A stretch of 64,000 nt of DNA from Viridothelium virens (Eukaryota > Ascomycota > Dothideomycetes > Trypetheliales > Trypetheliaceae). The translations under genes and the position numbers were made by a program. Below the pieces are notes generated by a model that did no database searches, was not told where the DNA came from, and saw only the letters and a list, made by a program, of their open reading frames with translations. Below are positions 11,683-23,157 of this stretch, piece after piece (positions within the stretch are counted from its first letter, which is position 1; every line of letters starts with the position of its first letter). Where the stretch lies: contig ML991784.1 in NCBI GenBank assembly GCA_010094025.1, forward strand, positions 419,201 through 483,200, written 5' to 3'.

Positions 11683-13282
11683 GAGCCCATCTTGAAGCAG
11701 GAATAGACCTGATATAGGATGCGTGACAGTACACAGTGGGCGATGGGTTGGATGAATCAGGGCATACCCTCACGATGAAATAGATCACTGCAGTAAGATC
11801 AGAATTTTCTACCAGTTGTCAACGTGCTTGAAATTTTCACTAGGGCGGCCTAAAGTAGGTGGCTAAAAAAAAAGTATCAGGCAAATCAGCTGATGAATTG
11901 AGGTAAAGTATACTGCGTGCTCTCAGAGAATGCATCCGACTTAATAGGGTAATACTGTAGGCCTTATGCAGTTAACTTTTACAAGGCTGCCGTAAACGAA
12001 GGGGCTTGAACAGAGTAAAGCATCTTTCTACATCGATGTCCACCTTCCGACTTGCATTAGCATGCTTTCATATAGAGTCATGAAAATTACTATTCCAGAG
12101 GGAAATTTGGAAGATTGTGGAGTATTTCTCTCACCTCTGATTCGCCAAGGTCCTTGGGAAACCCTTTCGGATAGGTTTAAATGGCCCCGTTGAAGGATGA
12201 CGTAGACATCGGAGGAGGAAGACGCTGTTTCTACCAACCTTAGCCTGCTTGGATAGTCCCTGCACAGCTTTCTCTGCTACGAGAGAGTGATAGAAGCAGA
12301 CTCCACGTCCAACTAATTAGTGTCCGAAATTGACAAGGACCGCTACACCCCCAAAACCTCTCATCTCATCCAATTTGGTGTTTCAATATTGGCTCATTTG
12401 GCCGTCTGCATTGCGCGTTTCGTGCAGCCTTCTGTAGTAGCCATTGTACATAAATCGAATCTACTTTTGAGTCACCTCCTCCTTCTGTAAACGCTTGGGT
12501 TGCTATTGTTATTCATTGTTGGTCCGTACAGATATCAACTTTCAGACGCAGTGACTTTGGTTGCTTAGATATCTGACCAATATTCACACGGCCTTTCTGC
12601 TTTGTCTGACCTGTTGTGCCTGTCCTTGTCTCTCTTTGATCCAAACTTGCAACTTTTAAACCTTCCGTCAATACAACTCTATCCACAGTACCCAATTCTA
12701 GTTCAGCTGTTGATAACGACGATCAATTCGATCATCAGTCTCTTCATTGAATTTATGACTCGGAATGCATGCGCCAGCTCACCCCATAAAAGTACTATGC
12801 CTGACCACTACAGTGATATGCGATAGAAATCAAATGCCAGCGTGAGACCACCCTCAGTTTGTTCAGTATGTTGTTATGAGGTGTAAGGGACCCCGGGAAG
12901 TATACATTGATTTTAAGTAAAAAAAAAAAAAAAAAAAAAAAACAGAGAGAGAGAATCAGCCTTTGCAGTCCGCTATGGAAGAGTATTTAGTTTATCCACC
13001 TTAACTAACTATCCTGAAACCTGCATTCGGCATGATAGAACCCAGGCGCCGATCCGGGACGGACTGCCGCCAATGACGCGGAGGCGCAGGGGTAATTACG
13101 GTGACTAGCATCCAGCTATTTTCCAAGGAACGCGCTGTTTTCGACCTGCTTACGAGCTTCATCCTTCCTCCAATCACCACGGTACCCTTTCTAAAGTCCT
13201 CTAAGACAGTCAAAACAGTCGTCGTGCAGACGAGTCGGTCCCCATATCTTTCCTTGGCAGGGTTTTCAGCACTGTGCTCAGC
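11683..13282. other. Intergenic stretch with A24 tract
   Basis: About 1.6 kb without a supported gene. A run of 24 A residues lies at 12919-12942, followed directly by a short GA repeat. The last 300 bp are the likely promoter of the CDF transporter gene. Confidence 0.5.
12919..12955 (+). repeat. Poly(A)24 tract followed by (GA)n
   Basis: Uninterrupted A24 at 12919-12942, then CAGAGAGAGAGAA. It could be a simple microsatellite, or the tail of an inserted retro-copy. No matching source sequence or clear target-site duplication was seen around it, so the simple-repeat reading is preferred. Confidence 0.8.
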
Positions 13283-15115
13283 ATGGTAGGTAAAAGGCAA
13301 CGGCCCGAACTCGCCTCCAATGGCACAAGCACTTCAGCAAAAAAGCTTGGTAATGGTGACGTTGAGAGTGGCTCTGCAGCAGCACACGGAGTCGGCGTAC
13401 GCCGAAGAGTTGCACCTAAATTCGGCTTTCGCGACGCCGTCAATTACGAAATCGCTCAACAACGGCGCGATAGCTTGAAGAAAGCACTGCTGGAGGGCAT
13501 CGAGAGCCTCCGCTTCGAAGAGTACAGGAAGAGTCGGACAGATTTGGAGGAAATCAAGAACAAAAAGGTCAGGGAGTTTTACGAGAGACAAAACGACAGG
13601 ATCAATGATTGGGCGGAGGTGGATAGCTTGGTTGTCGAGTTGAGCGACGACGTCGTCGATAGTTTCAATCCAGATGCAGACCATGATGGGGTCGCAGAAA
13701 GATGGGGTCCACTTCAAAGGACAGAGGGTGGGTTAGAAACGTTCCTGCCGGAGGATGAACGTGACAAGAGGAGGAGAGACGCAAAAAAGGCCAAGTGGGC
13801 TGTCAATGTAAGAGACAAGTCCCTTGGCTTTCCTCATCTTCCTTCAGTGTGCAGACTGTTTTCGTGCCATTTGCCTTGCGTGCTAAGCTGAACAAATGAG
13901 CCAAATATATTTGTACCATGTCTTCCATGTTAACGAAACCAGCACTGACGATTGCCATGAGCTCTAGATTAATGTTGTGGCCAATGTTTTGCTCGTCGTC
14001 ATCAAGATCGTCGCTGCATCTGCTACTGGATCTCTCTCTCTCTTGGCATCACTTCTGGATTCCGTCCTTGATCTCCTGTGTACGCTCATCGTTTGGACTA
14101 CAAACAAACTCGTGCAATGGCGCTTAGCATCGCTACGAAAAAAGTTCCCCGTTGGTCGGCGACGTCTCGAACCTTTAGGTATTCTGGTATTCAGTATCAT
14201 CATGGTCGTGTCATTCCTCCAAATCTTGCAAGAGTCGGTACAGAAACTGTTGCCAAATGGAGACCATGAAGTTGCCTCTCTGCCAGCTGTTGCGATTGGA
14301 GCCATGGCTGGGAACGCGGTTGTGAAGGGTATAATTGGTATCGGATGTTGGCCAATCAAGACCACTCAGGTCCAAGCGCTCGTTCAAGGTGAGTAGTCAT
14401 TTCCAAGGAGTACACTTGGTTCACTGAGGCAAGAATACGAAGTCCTACAAGAACTCGTCAGTGATCAGCGATGTTGTTGTACCTGCGTTTCTACCTCATA
14501 AAGCTATTCTTTACCTTGTAGTGGAGGCTTACGTGGAAGATCTTAGATTGTAAAACCGATGTCTACTTCAACACTGCCTCTCTTTTGTTCCCTCTTCTCG
14601 GCCACGTCCTCAATGTCTGGTGGCTTGACCCGGTTGGGGCTGCAATCCTCTCCCTCTATATAATCTATGATTGGGCCGATACCTGCCTCGAGAACATCAA
14701 TCGTCTCACTGGCGCAGCAGTATCGGAGCGAATGTGGCAGAAGCTCATGCTATTGGCATATCGCTTCAGTCCTGTTTTAGGTGGATACAAGACATTAACA
14801 GCCTATCACGCCGGTGATGGAGTCTGGGTGGAGATTGATATTATCTTGGATGAAAATGAGAAAGTGCACCGCGCTCATGACGTTGCGGAGACACTACAGT
14901 ATTGTTGTGAAGGTGTGCCTGGCTTTCCAAATCAGGATTAACATCCTGATCGCAAAGACATCATTACTGATATCGCAAAAGGTCTTGAGGAAGTCGATCG
15001 CGCATTTGTTACTGTTGACTGTACGTTTTCTGCTTTCCCAAATGCCCTCTGCGTCTACTGATAGTACGCAGATTCACAGATAGGACCGACTGGACACGCC
15101 ACGGAGTCCGGATGA
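13283..15115 (+). CDS. Cation diffusion facilitator (CDF) transporter, Mn/Fe-type motif
   Basis: Five exons, 13283-13807, 13968-14388, 14547-14912, 14982-15020 and 15072-15115, give 464 residues. Introns are 160, 158, 69 and 51 nt. The N-terminal about 170 residues are cytosolic and charged; membrane helices begin at INVVANVLLVVIKIVAAS. The metal-binding motif is D-x-x-x-D in helix 2 (about D206/D210, DSVLD) and again in helix 5 (about D316/D320, DCKTD). DxxxD in both places marks the Mn-type (and Fe-related) CDF branch rather than the HxxxD zinc branch. The C-terminal cytosolic metallochaperone-like domain holds HRAHDVAETLQYCCEG and ends SQIGPTGHATESG. The likely role is moving divalent metal out of the cytosol into an organelle by proton exchange. 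Confidence 0.9.
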
Positions 15116-15860
15116 CATGACATCTAATACGGGAAACGAGGTGCACATGCCTTGATCTCTCTGTTTGCATCATCGAGATACCCCGGGGATTTCCAGTGAG
15201 GTTCTCGCAGCAATCAAGGCACCCTGCAGTATTGTCAGATTATCTTATATTTTTGGTGTTTCATATTTGAGTTGTTCCTGTACATGTTCAAAAAGACAAT
15301 GTCGTGTGTGCCTATGGAGCAAGACGAAAGAAGACTCGCATTGTGCGAAAGCTCTTCAGAGAATCATAAGTGCACTGCAAACTCGCGACAGCTTGACATG
15401 AGAGTCATGTATCAAGATATCATGCATGACTTTACGATCACCAAAAATTGTGATCATCCGTGGGGTGTTTATTATGAATAGAAGGTCAAAAGACGTACAT
15501 GTACTGAATTACTATGGAGCCGGAAATCAGGTCTGACGATTTCTATACAAGTCTACGGGCTTCCCTACAGTGTGAAGCAAATCCTTCTCCACACAAACGG
15601 CCACCAAGAGTGAATTAAGAAACGTCGATGCCAGAGAGAGGAGACCTCCACTTAAATGGACTACGAGGCCATTTAAGAACTTCCAGTAGGAGACTCAAGA
15701 ATAATGTACAATATTTCCCTGAAAATTCGATTCTAAACTTGCGCAACATAGGAAGATCCCAGCAGGATTCTAGCCAGGGGCAGGCATTATGAGCCTTGGT
15801 GCAGCCCGCGGACATTTTCTATTACACTCACTGGTACGGCCGAGTTTCGTCTCACGCCCA
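15116..15860. other. Convergent intergenic region
   Basis: About 745 bp between two converging stop codons. It should hold both 3' untranslated regions. No gene is seen. Confidence 0.5.
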
Positions 15861-17609
15861 TTAGCTTTCCATCTCAACGTTTCTCCCGTCAAGGTGCACG
15901 ACATCGGTCTTATCTTCCGTGTACTCGATACTACCCTTACGCTGTTCCTGCAGAACTGTCTGAATGTGCTCATCAAGAGATGACTGACCAACCTTGGTCT
16001 GCCATGGCTTAGGACCACCAGGTCGGAACATCTCTTCAATTTCCTCAAGAGACTTCTTTGCGGTTTCAGGATAGGACACGTAAGCCTGAACAGCTGCACC
16101 AATGCAGAGGATGCCAAAGATCTTCAGAGGTCAGCTTCATATGTCACAAAATAGGCTTTTCCAAGCGAGCAAACTTACGATGAAAGTCTTCCACGAGATA
16201 TTGTGAAATGCAGGAGGAACGAAAAGGCCCAAGGCAAAATTGAATAACCAATTTGCCGTTGCCGCTATACCCATACCGTAACCACGAGTTTCAAGAGACC
16301 AGACTTCGGACGCATAGACCCAGGCGACTGGTGCAAGAGTCAAAGCATACACAATAATCAAGAGGTAGGAGAATGCAATGACAACGTGACTTGGAGCACC
16401 AGTAACCGAAACCACGACGTTGGCATTACCTTGTACACCCCCAGGGACGTCTACACCGTACATACCGAGGACACCGCCAACCACAAGATGACATATAGCC
16501 ATGCCAAGCGCACCGTAGATCAGGAGAGGTCGACGCCCAGTGCGGTCAATGAAGAAGAAAGTGACGACCGTGAAAATGATGAAGAGGGCGTATTGGATAC
16601 CGCCCGAGATGAGATTGATATTGCCAGTCAGACCGGCCATTAGGAACACATATACGACGTAATAGGTCATAACGTTGGCACCACTCAACTGTTGCCAGGC
16701 TTGGACGGAAGCACCGGCGAATGTTCGTTTCCACATGCCTTTGTAGACGAATTTGCGCCATCCAGGGAGAGAATGGCGTTCAGCGGCAAGCGTGGTGGTA
16801 ATCTCCTCCCACTCGGCAACGACAAGGGGGTCGGTACGATCTCCATGTGCTTGAATTTTGGCCAGTACGTCAATTGCTTCTTCAACACGTCCGACTTTGG
16901 CTAACCAACGCGGCGAGCGTGGAAGGAACGGAAAGCCAAGCAATAGAAGTGCGGCAGGAACGAATTGGATACCCCATGCAGTACGGAATGAAGCGGTGGA
17001 ATGAGCAGTGCCAATGAAAGAGCATCCGTAACCAATAAAGAACATGATCAGGATACCAAATTCAATGGCAAGTTGCTGGATAACAACGATGGATCCACGT
17101 TTGTCTTTCTTGGCGATTTCGGCAAGGTAGACAGGAACTTGAGACGACGTAATACCGACACACACTCCATTGATGATACGGCCCGCAATCAGTTGACCAA
17201 CGCTGTGGGTAGAGACTTGAACTGCTGTACCGACCAGCCACCAGAGGCAGCCAAAGGCGATTGAATCCCTTCGACCAAATTTATCCGAAATAAAACCCTG
17301 TAGATTTTCAACAAGACTGACTCACTGGGTTCCGGAGATGTCTGCTTACAGCAGCCGCTGCACCAACGATGGAACCCGCAGCAAGGGCAGACCCAATGGC
17401 CCCCTGGGTAACTCCATGAGGATTATTGAAGTACCAAATATATTGATCAGTGCCGACAATGGCTGACATGGACGAGATATCAAAACCAAAGCTATATTGC
17501 TATTAGCGAGACGTAGCCTTGAATATAGGAGAGGTCAGACATACAGCATACCACCAATGGTGGACACTATGGCAAGGAAATATGTGTTGTAGATTTTTGG
17601 GGACTGCAT
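15861..17609 (-). CDS. MFS sugar porter (hexose transporter type)
   Basis: Four exons on the minus strand: 17545-17609, 17350-17491, 16179-17297 and 15861-16121, giving 528 residues, the usual length of the family. Introns are 53, 52 and 57 nt. Visible family marks are GGMLFGFDISSMS in helix 1, GFISDKFGRRDS in loop 2-3, PVYLAEIAKKDKRG after helix 4, RSPRWLAKVGR before the central loop, QQLSGANVMTYY in helix 7, DRTGRRPLL in loop 8-9, and YASEVWSLETRGYG. The tail from about residue 450 contains SYPETAKKSLEEIEEMF. These proteins carry hexoses across the plasma membrane with or without protons; the substrate cannot be read from the sequence. Confidence 0.93.
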
Positions 17610-18341
17610 GGTCGGTGAGAAGAGAATAGAATTGAATGACTTCTCCTGCAGTTGAAAGAAAGTCGTCGTATCACCACAGCAGAACCTGGGTTGGCAGCTC
17701 ATTGGGGTTTTATTTCATCTCATTCTTGAGAACCGTTTTCCCCGTCTGCATTGCCGTGCATGGAGTCCACCGAATTATCTTACGCTACGATGATCTAACC
17801 TGGGGAACCCCATGGTGGGACACCCTGTTCGTCCCACATTGCATGCAGCCAATCATATTTCTTCCAAGTTCGGGCCTCTAGATTTTTGCTCATTTTTCCA
17901 CCTATCAGAGATGACGCAGACTCCATCCACAAGGCCAATTGCTGGAGAAGCTTGTACGTGGATGAGGATAAGCCAGGTATCGAAGACCCGATTTTGGCTA
18001 AAACATGTTGCGTCAAGTTGCCACTTTCATACTAAAATGCTTGCGCTAGGTGAATTTGAAGTTGTGAGGCCCCTTCTTTTTTTGCTTCTCTTGCTTCTCT
18101 TGCTTCTCTTGCTTCTGGAACTAAAGACGGTTTGCTTGTGATAGGCAGAGCTAACAGGCCTGCCATGTGGGTGAAAGGAGCTTCCGCATGCAAGGTACGA
18201 CGTTAAGCTCAGAGCTGCAAAGCGATGTAATAGTCTCCGACGCAGGAGATTGCCGCGATTTTCGAAGGTAGATCAAGCAGTGCAGTGACGGGGTCGGAAC
18301 AACTTGTTATGCATTATTTTCAACAGAGGCTTAGGTTCCGC
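17610..18341. other. Intergenic: promoter of sugar porter, 3' side of peroxin gene
   Basis: About 730 bp, upstream of the minus-strand sugar porter and downstream of the minus-strand peroxin. It contains a 9-bp pyrimidine microsatellite at 18082-18117. No gene is seen. Confidence 0.5.
18082..18117 (+). repeat. Tandem 9-bp repeat (TTGCTTCTC)
   Basis: Three full copies of the 9-mer TTGCTTCTC and a partial fourth, in a strand-biased pyrimidine run. Slippage-prone microsatellite. Confidence 0.9.
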
Positions 18342-19547
18342 TCATCGTATCGCCCTGACACTGCTTGGGAAATTTCGTGCGTTAAGTAGAACTCCCTTGA
18401 CGCCGCGTATTTCTTTCTTGACTGCATCAATTGCATCGTCTTTGACGGATTTCTGACCATTGTCCATTCCGTACATGCCTTCGTAGTTATAATTGCTGTA
18501 ACTGAGCGCTGGATAGGTCAAAGTATCCAAGTAGTGGCCCAAGTCTTTAACTATGTTCTTGGAGTCTTCAATTGAAGTTTCTTCTCTCTTGCCTTTGTCG
18601 AGAAGTTCGGAGAGGTGAGAGCGCATTATTTGAAGCCTGTTCTGATGGCCCTCGACTAGAGTTTCTCGCCCGGAAGGTCTGGTCGTATCAGTCGTCTCGG
18701 TGGTGGACGGCCGTCTCGACACATACGGGCTAGTTTGAGTACCAAAATCGCGATGATATAGCTCTGTAGGGTCAGATTCTGTGTCCGAGGTGTCAGAACT
18801 AGTGTCCGCGTATTGCTGATGAAGCACTTTATTCGCTGGCGGAGCTGCAGAAATAATCTTGCTAATCCGTTCGTTCAACTCCTCGATGAGGGTTTGGGTA
18901 TGACTAGCTAGGTCATGACGCGCCTCCGTGAGGCTTTCTGTCATTGGCCCAATGATGTATTTTGAGAGACCGTAGAAAGCAGCCACAATACCGCCCGTGA
19001 AGTATGCTGTGTAAAGTAATCGACGTGCCGTGATGAGGGGTGGAGGATTCTGTGAGTGCACCAAGAATTCAGGATACGTGATGATTGGAGGTACGTCTGG
19101 AGCAGAACGGGTTCGAGATTGCTGTCGAAGTGTCCCGGCAGTATCTGCTGCTTGAGATCGACTTTCTGGTGGACTTGGATCGGTGGATGAGCGAATGAGT
19201 TTCTCGATCTTGTCGTCGCTCATGCCTTTCAATTTTAGGAACTCTACCTTGCGATCTCTTGACATACTCTTGACACTTGATTCCTGCAAGAACCTCCTAC
19301 CTTGGTCTAGTATCGCGTCTTCGCCATCATTGTGCGCATTGCCAATTGAATCTTCTGTGCCAATTGAATCTTCTGTGCCAATTGAATCTTCTGCGCCAAC
19401 TGCCACTGGAACGGATGGGGTGATAATAGAGTCACCTTCTCTTTCCCGCTCCGAGGCTCCCTGTTCCTGGGCTTCTGCAGACTCGCACGAGGCCGATTGT
19501 CGTTGCCAAGATGGAATTTGGGGTTTCGGCTTAGCAGGACTTGACAT
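18342..19547 (-). CDS. Peroxin Pex14/17-like (Pex33 type)
   Basis: Single exon of 401 residues from the ATG at 19547. The first about 80 residues are polar. A Pex14-like N-terminal domain follows at about 80-115, with RRFLQESSVKSM and KVEFLKLKGMSDDKIEKLI. After a Ser/Pro linker comes PPLITARRLLYTAYFTGG with a hydrophobic segment VAAFYGLSKYIIGPM, then a coiled coil (SLTEARHDLASHTQ and on). This order matches the filamentous-fungus Pex14/17 (Pex33) protein, a peroxisomal membrane docking factor for matrix-protein import. An 18-bp unit is repeated three times in the N-terminal part, giving SIGTED three times in a row. The assignment to Pex14/17 rather than plain Pex14 is from the C-terminal fit. 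Confidence 0.8.
   Translation of the reverse strand: MSSPAKPKPQIPSWQRQSASCESAEAQEQGASEREREGDSIITPSVPVAVGAEDSIGTEDSIGTEDSIGNAHNDGEDAILDQGRRFLQESSVKSMSRDRKVEFLKLKGMSDDKIEKLIRSSTDPSPPESRSQAADTAGTLRQQSRTRSAPDVPPIITYPEFLVHSQNPPPLITARRLLYTAYFTGGIVAAFYGLSKYIIGPMTESLTEARHDLASHTQTLIEELNERISKIISAAPPANKVLHQQYADTSSDTSDTESDPTELYHRDFGTQTSPYVSRRPSTTETTDTTRPSGRETLVEGHQNRLQIMRSHLSELLDKGKREETSIEDSKNIVKDLGHYLDTLTYPALSYSNYNYEGMYGMDNGQKSVKDDAIDAVKKEIRGVKGVLLNARNFPSSVRAIR
19350..19400 (-). repeat. 18-bp tandem repeat inside the peroxin coding sequence
   Basis: Three near-perfect 18-bp units (CCAATTGAATCTTCTGTG on the plus strand), encoding repeated SIGTED on the minus strand. The unit is a multiple of three, so copy-number change keeps the frame. 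Confidence 0.9.
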
Positions 19548-19876
19548 GACGATATTCTGCACTCAGTGCCCAGAGCTGGGAAGAGGCAAGATCACAGATG
19601 ACTTGTGACTGATTGAGCGTATCGAAAAGATGGAGGCGCTTGGAGCGTGAGCGAAGAGCTTGAGCTACGTCGAACCTCGGCAGCTCGTCCTTCCCACCAG
19701 CGATGACGTAAGCAGCCACCTTCGGGTACCAAGTACTTGTGGGTTGAGGGCGTGGAGGAGCACATAGGCCTGAAGTTGAACCGGAGGCCACTGAGGAACA
19801 ACGGCCACGGCCCCCAGCGAGCTACCTATTGCTATCCTTATTCTTATTGCTCGAAAAACATACATTGCTTGACAAC

Positions 19877-20008
19877 ATGGCTGAACGGCCGGTCAAGCGG
19901 CTGCGCAGACTTAGCACTGAAAATGACGACTCCGAAAGTGCGGACGATTGGATGCCGGAACCAGCCAAGAATCGCAACGCAGGCGACGGGCGAGCTTCTC
20001 AGTCGTGA
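19877..20008 (+). CDS. Short open frame, possible first exon of unknown gene
   Basis: 43 residues beginning MAERPVKRLRRLSTENDDSE, basic then acidic and coding-like. The frame ends at a TGA that overlaps a consensus donor, GTGAGT at 20005, which suggests a first exon. I could not find a convincing second exon before the Ies2 start at 20296. It may instead be an upstream open frame in the 5' leader of Ies2, or chance. Confidence 0.25.
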   Translation: MAERPVKRLRRLSTENDDSESADDWMPEPAKNRNAGDGRASQS

Positions 20009-20295
20009 GTTCTTCTCCCGTCCCTTAGCCCATCTGAAGATGACGGGTGAGCGCTGCCTAAACGGGAGTGGCATTGTCAGCGCGTCTGCGCCGCAGTCGG
20101 TGTTGAAGTTGCAACTGCGATCCAAGCCCAAGTTTCCAAACGACGGGGGCGGTCGGGTGCATGCAATTGCTTTGCTTCTGATTCCCAATAGTACAAACAT
20201 GCCACTTCCATTCCTCGCCCCGTCGATGCACACTTCAATATTCAACATCTTCCTCCACCACCCCCTCTAATTCCACCCCCTAAAACACATCCCAA

Positions 20296-21662
20296 ATGAC
20301 GACCCGGCGCTCAACTCGGCTTCGCATCGGCGGTACTGACACTCCATGGGCTAGGACACCTGGAAATCCATCCGCTCGTCCTCGGCGCGCTCCAAGCGGT
20401 GCTTCATCCATCACCAGCATCGAACGAGCCTCGAACGAATCTCCCGCCGAAGCTGCACGCTCCATTCATCTCAAAGTGAAAGCCCCTCCAAGCAAATTAC
20501 GTGAAGTAACGAGCGGTGTTAGCATCAATTCACGAGACTCTCTTGAGGGTACAGAGGTCGTAAGCGGACCTCGCAAATCTCGCAGCAAGAAGGCGATAGT
20601 CGAGGAATCTAGTGAAGATGAAGACGAGGACGAAGATGTCGAGGGCGATATTGACGACGAGGAGCTGGACGAAGACGCCGAGGGTGATGACGACGAAGAT
20701 GATGAGGACGCTGATGGAGACGTTGACATGGAGGACGTATACGAGAAATCGCTCCCTGTCCCGCCAGCTCCAAAACCTTCGATCGCAAGGCCTAAAGTGA
20801 CGATTCGTCGCGCTAATCCAAGCAACGGCACCAAGAGCATCGAAGACAAAGAGATGGAGGAGGAAGAAGAGGATGACGAACTCTCTGAGATGGAATCTCA
20901 AGATGAAGAGCAAGTTGACGAGCTAGGCGAGGACGAGGAGGGTGTTGAAGATGAAGAGGGCGACGAGGAAGATGCGGAGGGCGATGATGACATTGATAGT
21001 GATGATGAAACGCCCAGTGGGAGTAGAGGTGGTACTCCCGATCTTAGCAAGTTGACACGGAGGCAGAGAGCAGCGTATGAGGAAATGGATGGTGGGCTTA
21101 TGGCATTATCAAACGGTACGTCACTATCTCTATGCTAAGGCTTTCTGACGTCCGCATAGAGGCGCAGAAGAAGAAGCACCTTACAGCCGAAGAACATGCG
21201 ATGCGTCGAGCGGAAATGGCAAGACGACGGAAAAATCTTAGTGAGAAGCGGAATGAAGAGGAGAAGGTATGTCGTCATTAATAAAAATCCTTTCTCTATG
21301 GGTCATATTGCATTGCAATAGAGATTGTCAATGATCTTCGATCTGACCATGTCTAGATGGACACCATCAACCGGCTGCTGAAGAAGCAAGCCCCCAAACG
21401 TCGAGGTCGTGTCAAAGATGTCAATACCTCGTCTGTTATCGCGGCAGCAGCCGAAGATGGTGCCACTCCCGGAGAGGATTCGGGCGAGTCAGAGAGGCCA
21501 TCGCCGTTTTACACGCGCTGGGTGAATCACGTAGGAGGAACCACCCTCAGCGTTCCAGAAGAATGGCTGGACGCACCGGTTGGGAGGATTTTTGAAGGAG
21601 CTAAGAAGGTGCAAAAAGTCTCCCCTATGGCTTTTGGAAAAATGGTGGAAGAAGTTCAATGA
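20296..21662 (+). CDS. IES2: INO80 complex subunit Ies2 (PAPA-1-like domain)
   Basis: Three exons, 20296-21115, 21160-21266 and 21357-21662, with introns of 44 and 90 nt, give 410 residues. The N-terminus is Arg/Ser/Thr-rich (MTTRRSTRLRIGG). Residues about 110-260 are very acidic, mostly Asp/Glu. The conserved PAPA-1-like region follows: LTRRQRAAYEEM, then EEHAMRRAEMARRRKNLSEK and RLLKKQAPKRRGR. The C-terminus has the Ies2 ending FYTRWVNHVGGTTLSVPEEW. Ies2 is a nuclear subunit of the INO80 chromatin remodeller that stimulates its ATPase. Identification rests on the PAPA-1-like basic region and the C-terminal motif in the right order. Confidence 0.85.
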
Positions 21663-22386
21663 GATTGCTGCTAGACGGCCGTCTCCACGTAAGAAATATA
21701 GCGGTACCTTCTGCTTCCATCCGCAATGTCTTCTCAAATTGTTATCATATATCTGTTGACTAAAATGTGGAGTTAGAATGCCCTTGGCGCTTAGCCTCTT
21801 ACCCTCGTCTCTGGATGAGATTGATGTCGCCCAATCCGTTGGTCGATGCTTTAAATCATTTCAGTTGTTCCCTTACCGTGGCTATCAAGGAATTGTGTGC
21901 TCCGTATGCCAATGGAACCAGCGGCTACTTAGTCCGACGTGCTCCTTGCTTAGGTGGTAGCGTCTCCTTCGTACCAGTGTTGAAACCAATTCCGCCTCGA
22001 TCTCAAAGTGCCGGCTAGATACCTACAGTTCTTGTTGAAAGCCCCCAACGGCTCATGACCTGGATCCAGCGGTTCGACGTACCAACCGCGACGTTTCTTT
22101 TAGCACCTCTAGCCATTCCTATCAACTCATCAGAGAGTCCACTTTTTGTGCTAGATTCGCTTTTTCCATTGTTCCGCATCCAGGTTTCAAGTCACCATTT
22201 TCAAGACCAAGATATTTCGTGTCATTTTCACAGCACCAGAAGGCATGCTTGGGGAGGGGACTTAAAAGGTAGGAATTCCCTCAAGCTGGAGCCGTCTGGT
22301 GTCATTCTTTCACTGCACAGCTAAACAACACATTCGCAGAATCATGACCACAGTTTAAGATCATAAACCTACTGAGTAGACGACTT
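21663..22386. other. Convergent intergenic region
   Basis: About 720 bp between the stop of Ies2 and the stop of the reverse-strand SDR gene. Only short, unsupported open frames. Confidence 0.5.
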
Positions 22387-23157
22387 CTACCACAAGCCAA
22401 CTCCTTCATAGCGCCCGACAATCTTTCCCATTTGGTCATCCCGCTCTCCTTTGACCACCGCAGCAATGACCGATCCACCTACATCTGGTGTAGGCACGCC
22501 CATCTTCCGCGCTTTCTCCCTTTGGTCTTCCGCTGCCGGTCCCATCAAGCCCGTGATATTCGGTCCAGGGTCTGCGCTCCAAGTCTTGAACCCACGTTCC
22601 TTACCATACTGAATCATTAACATATTCATGGCCGCTTTTGACGCGCGGTATTCGGTAACTTGATTACCCGTCACGGTCTTGTAGTATCTTGACTCTGGGT
22701 CCGAGGCACAGGTTAAGGACCCAAGACTCGATGTTACGAATATGACCCGAGGGTCCTTCGACCTTTTCAGTAACGCTGTGAAAAGCTCGGTGACTACCAC
22801 AGGTCCGATCGTATTGGTGGCGAGGGTCTCTCGGAGTGTATCTCGTGCTGTAGATCGTTTGCTCACAATCCCAGCGTTATGGACGAGGATGTCGAGTCTC
22901 GCGTGCTCCGCCTCTATCTGACTTGCGGCGATAGCAACAGATGCATCATTGGTAACATCGAGTTGAACAGTTGATACAGATCCCCTGACACCAGCAAGAG
23001 CGCGGAGAGCTGTTACTGCCGATTCACCTCTTGTTCGATCACGGCTGCCGATGATAACATGATAGTCAGAAGAACTTTGAAGGATGTTAGCCGCACACTC
23101 GTAGCCAATACCAGTATTCGCTCCCGTGATAAGAATGATGGTCTGAGGTGAGTTCAT
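22387..23157 (-). CDS. Short-chain dehydrogenase/reductase (SDR)
   Basis: Single exon of 256 residues starting at the ATG at 23157. The Rossmann cofactor motif TGANTGIG is at residues 11-18, the NAG motif at 94-96, catalytic Ser at about 143-144 (VTSSLGS), and the YxxxK pair at Y170/K174 (YRASK). The length is typical of classical SDRs. They oxidise or reduce alcohols and ketones with NAD(P)(H); the substrate is not predictable. The proximal promoter contains a fold-back MITE about 220 bp upstream of the start. Confidence 0.92.
   Translation of the reverse strand: MNSPQTIILITGANTGIGYECAANILQSSSDYHVIIGSRDRTRGESAVTALRALAGVRGSVSTVQLDVTNDASVAIAASQIEAEHARLDILVHNAGIVSKRSTARDTLRETLATNTIGPVVVTELFTALLKRSKDPRVIFVTSSLGSLTCASDPESRYYKTVTGNQVTEYRASKAAMNMLMIQYGKERGFKTWSADPGPNITGLMGPAAEDQREKARKMGVPTPDVGGSVIAAVVKGERDDQMGKIVGRYEGVGLW

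Noticed and set aside
16386-16643. Plus-strand open frames opposite the first sugar porter.
   Set aside because: Antisense shadows of a spliced, well-conserved transporter gene.
20466-20913. Two long minus-strand open frames opposite Ies2, one almost all Ser.
   Set aside because: They are mirror images of the Asp/Glu-rich GAN/GAY-type codons of the Ies2 acidic region; low-complexity shadows.
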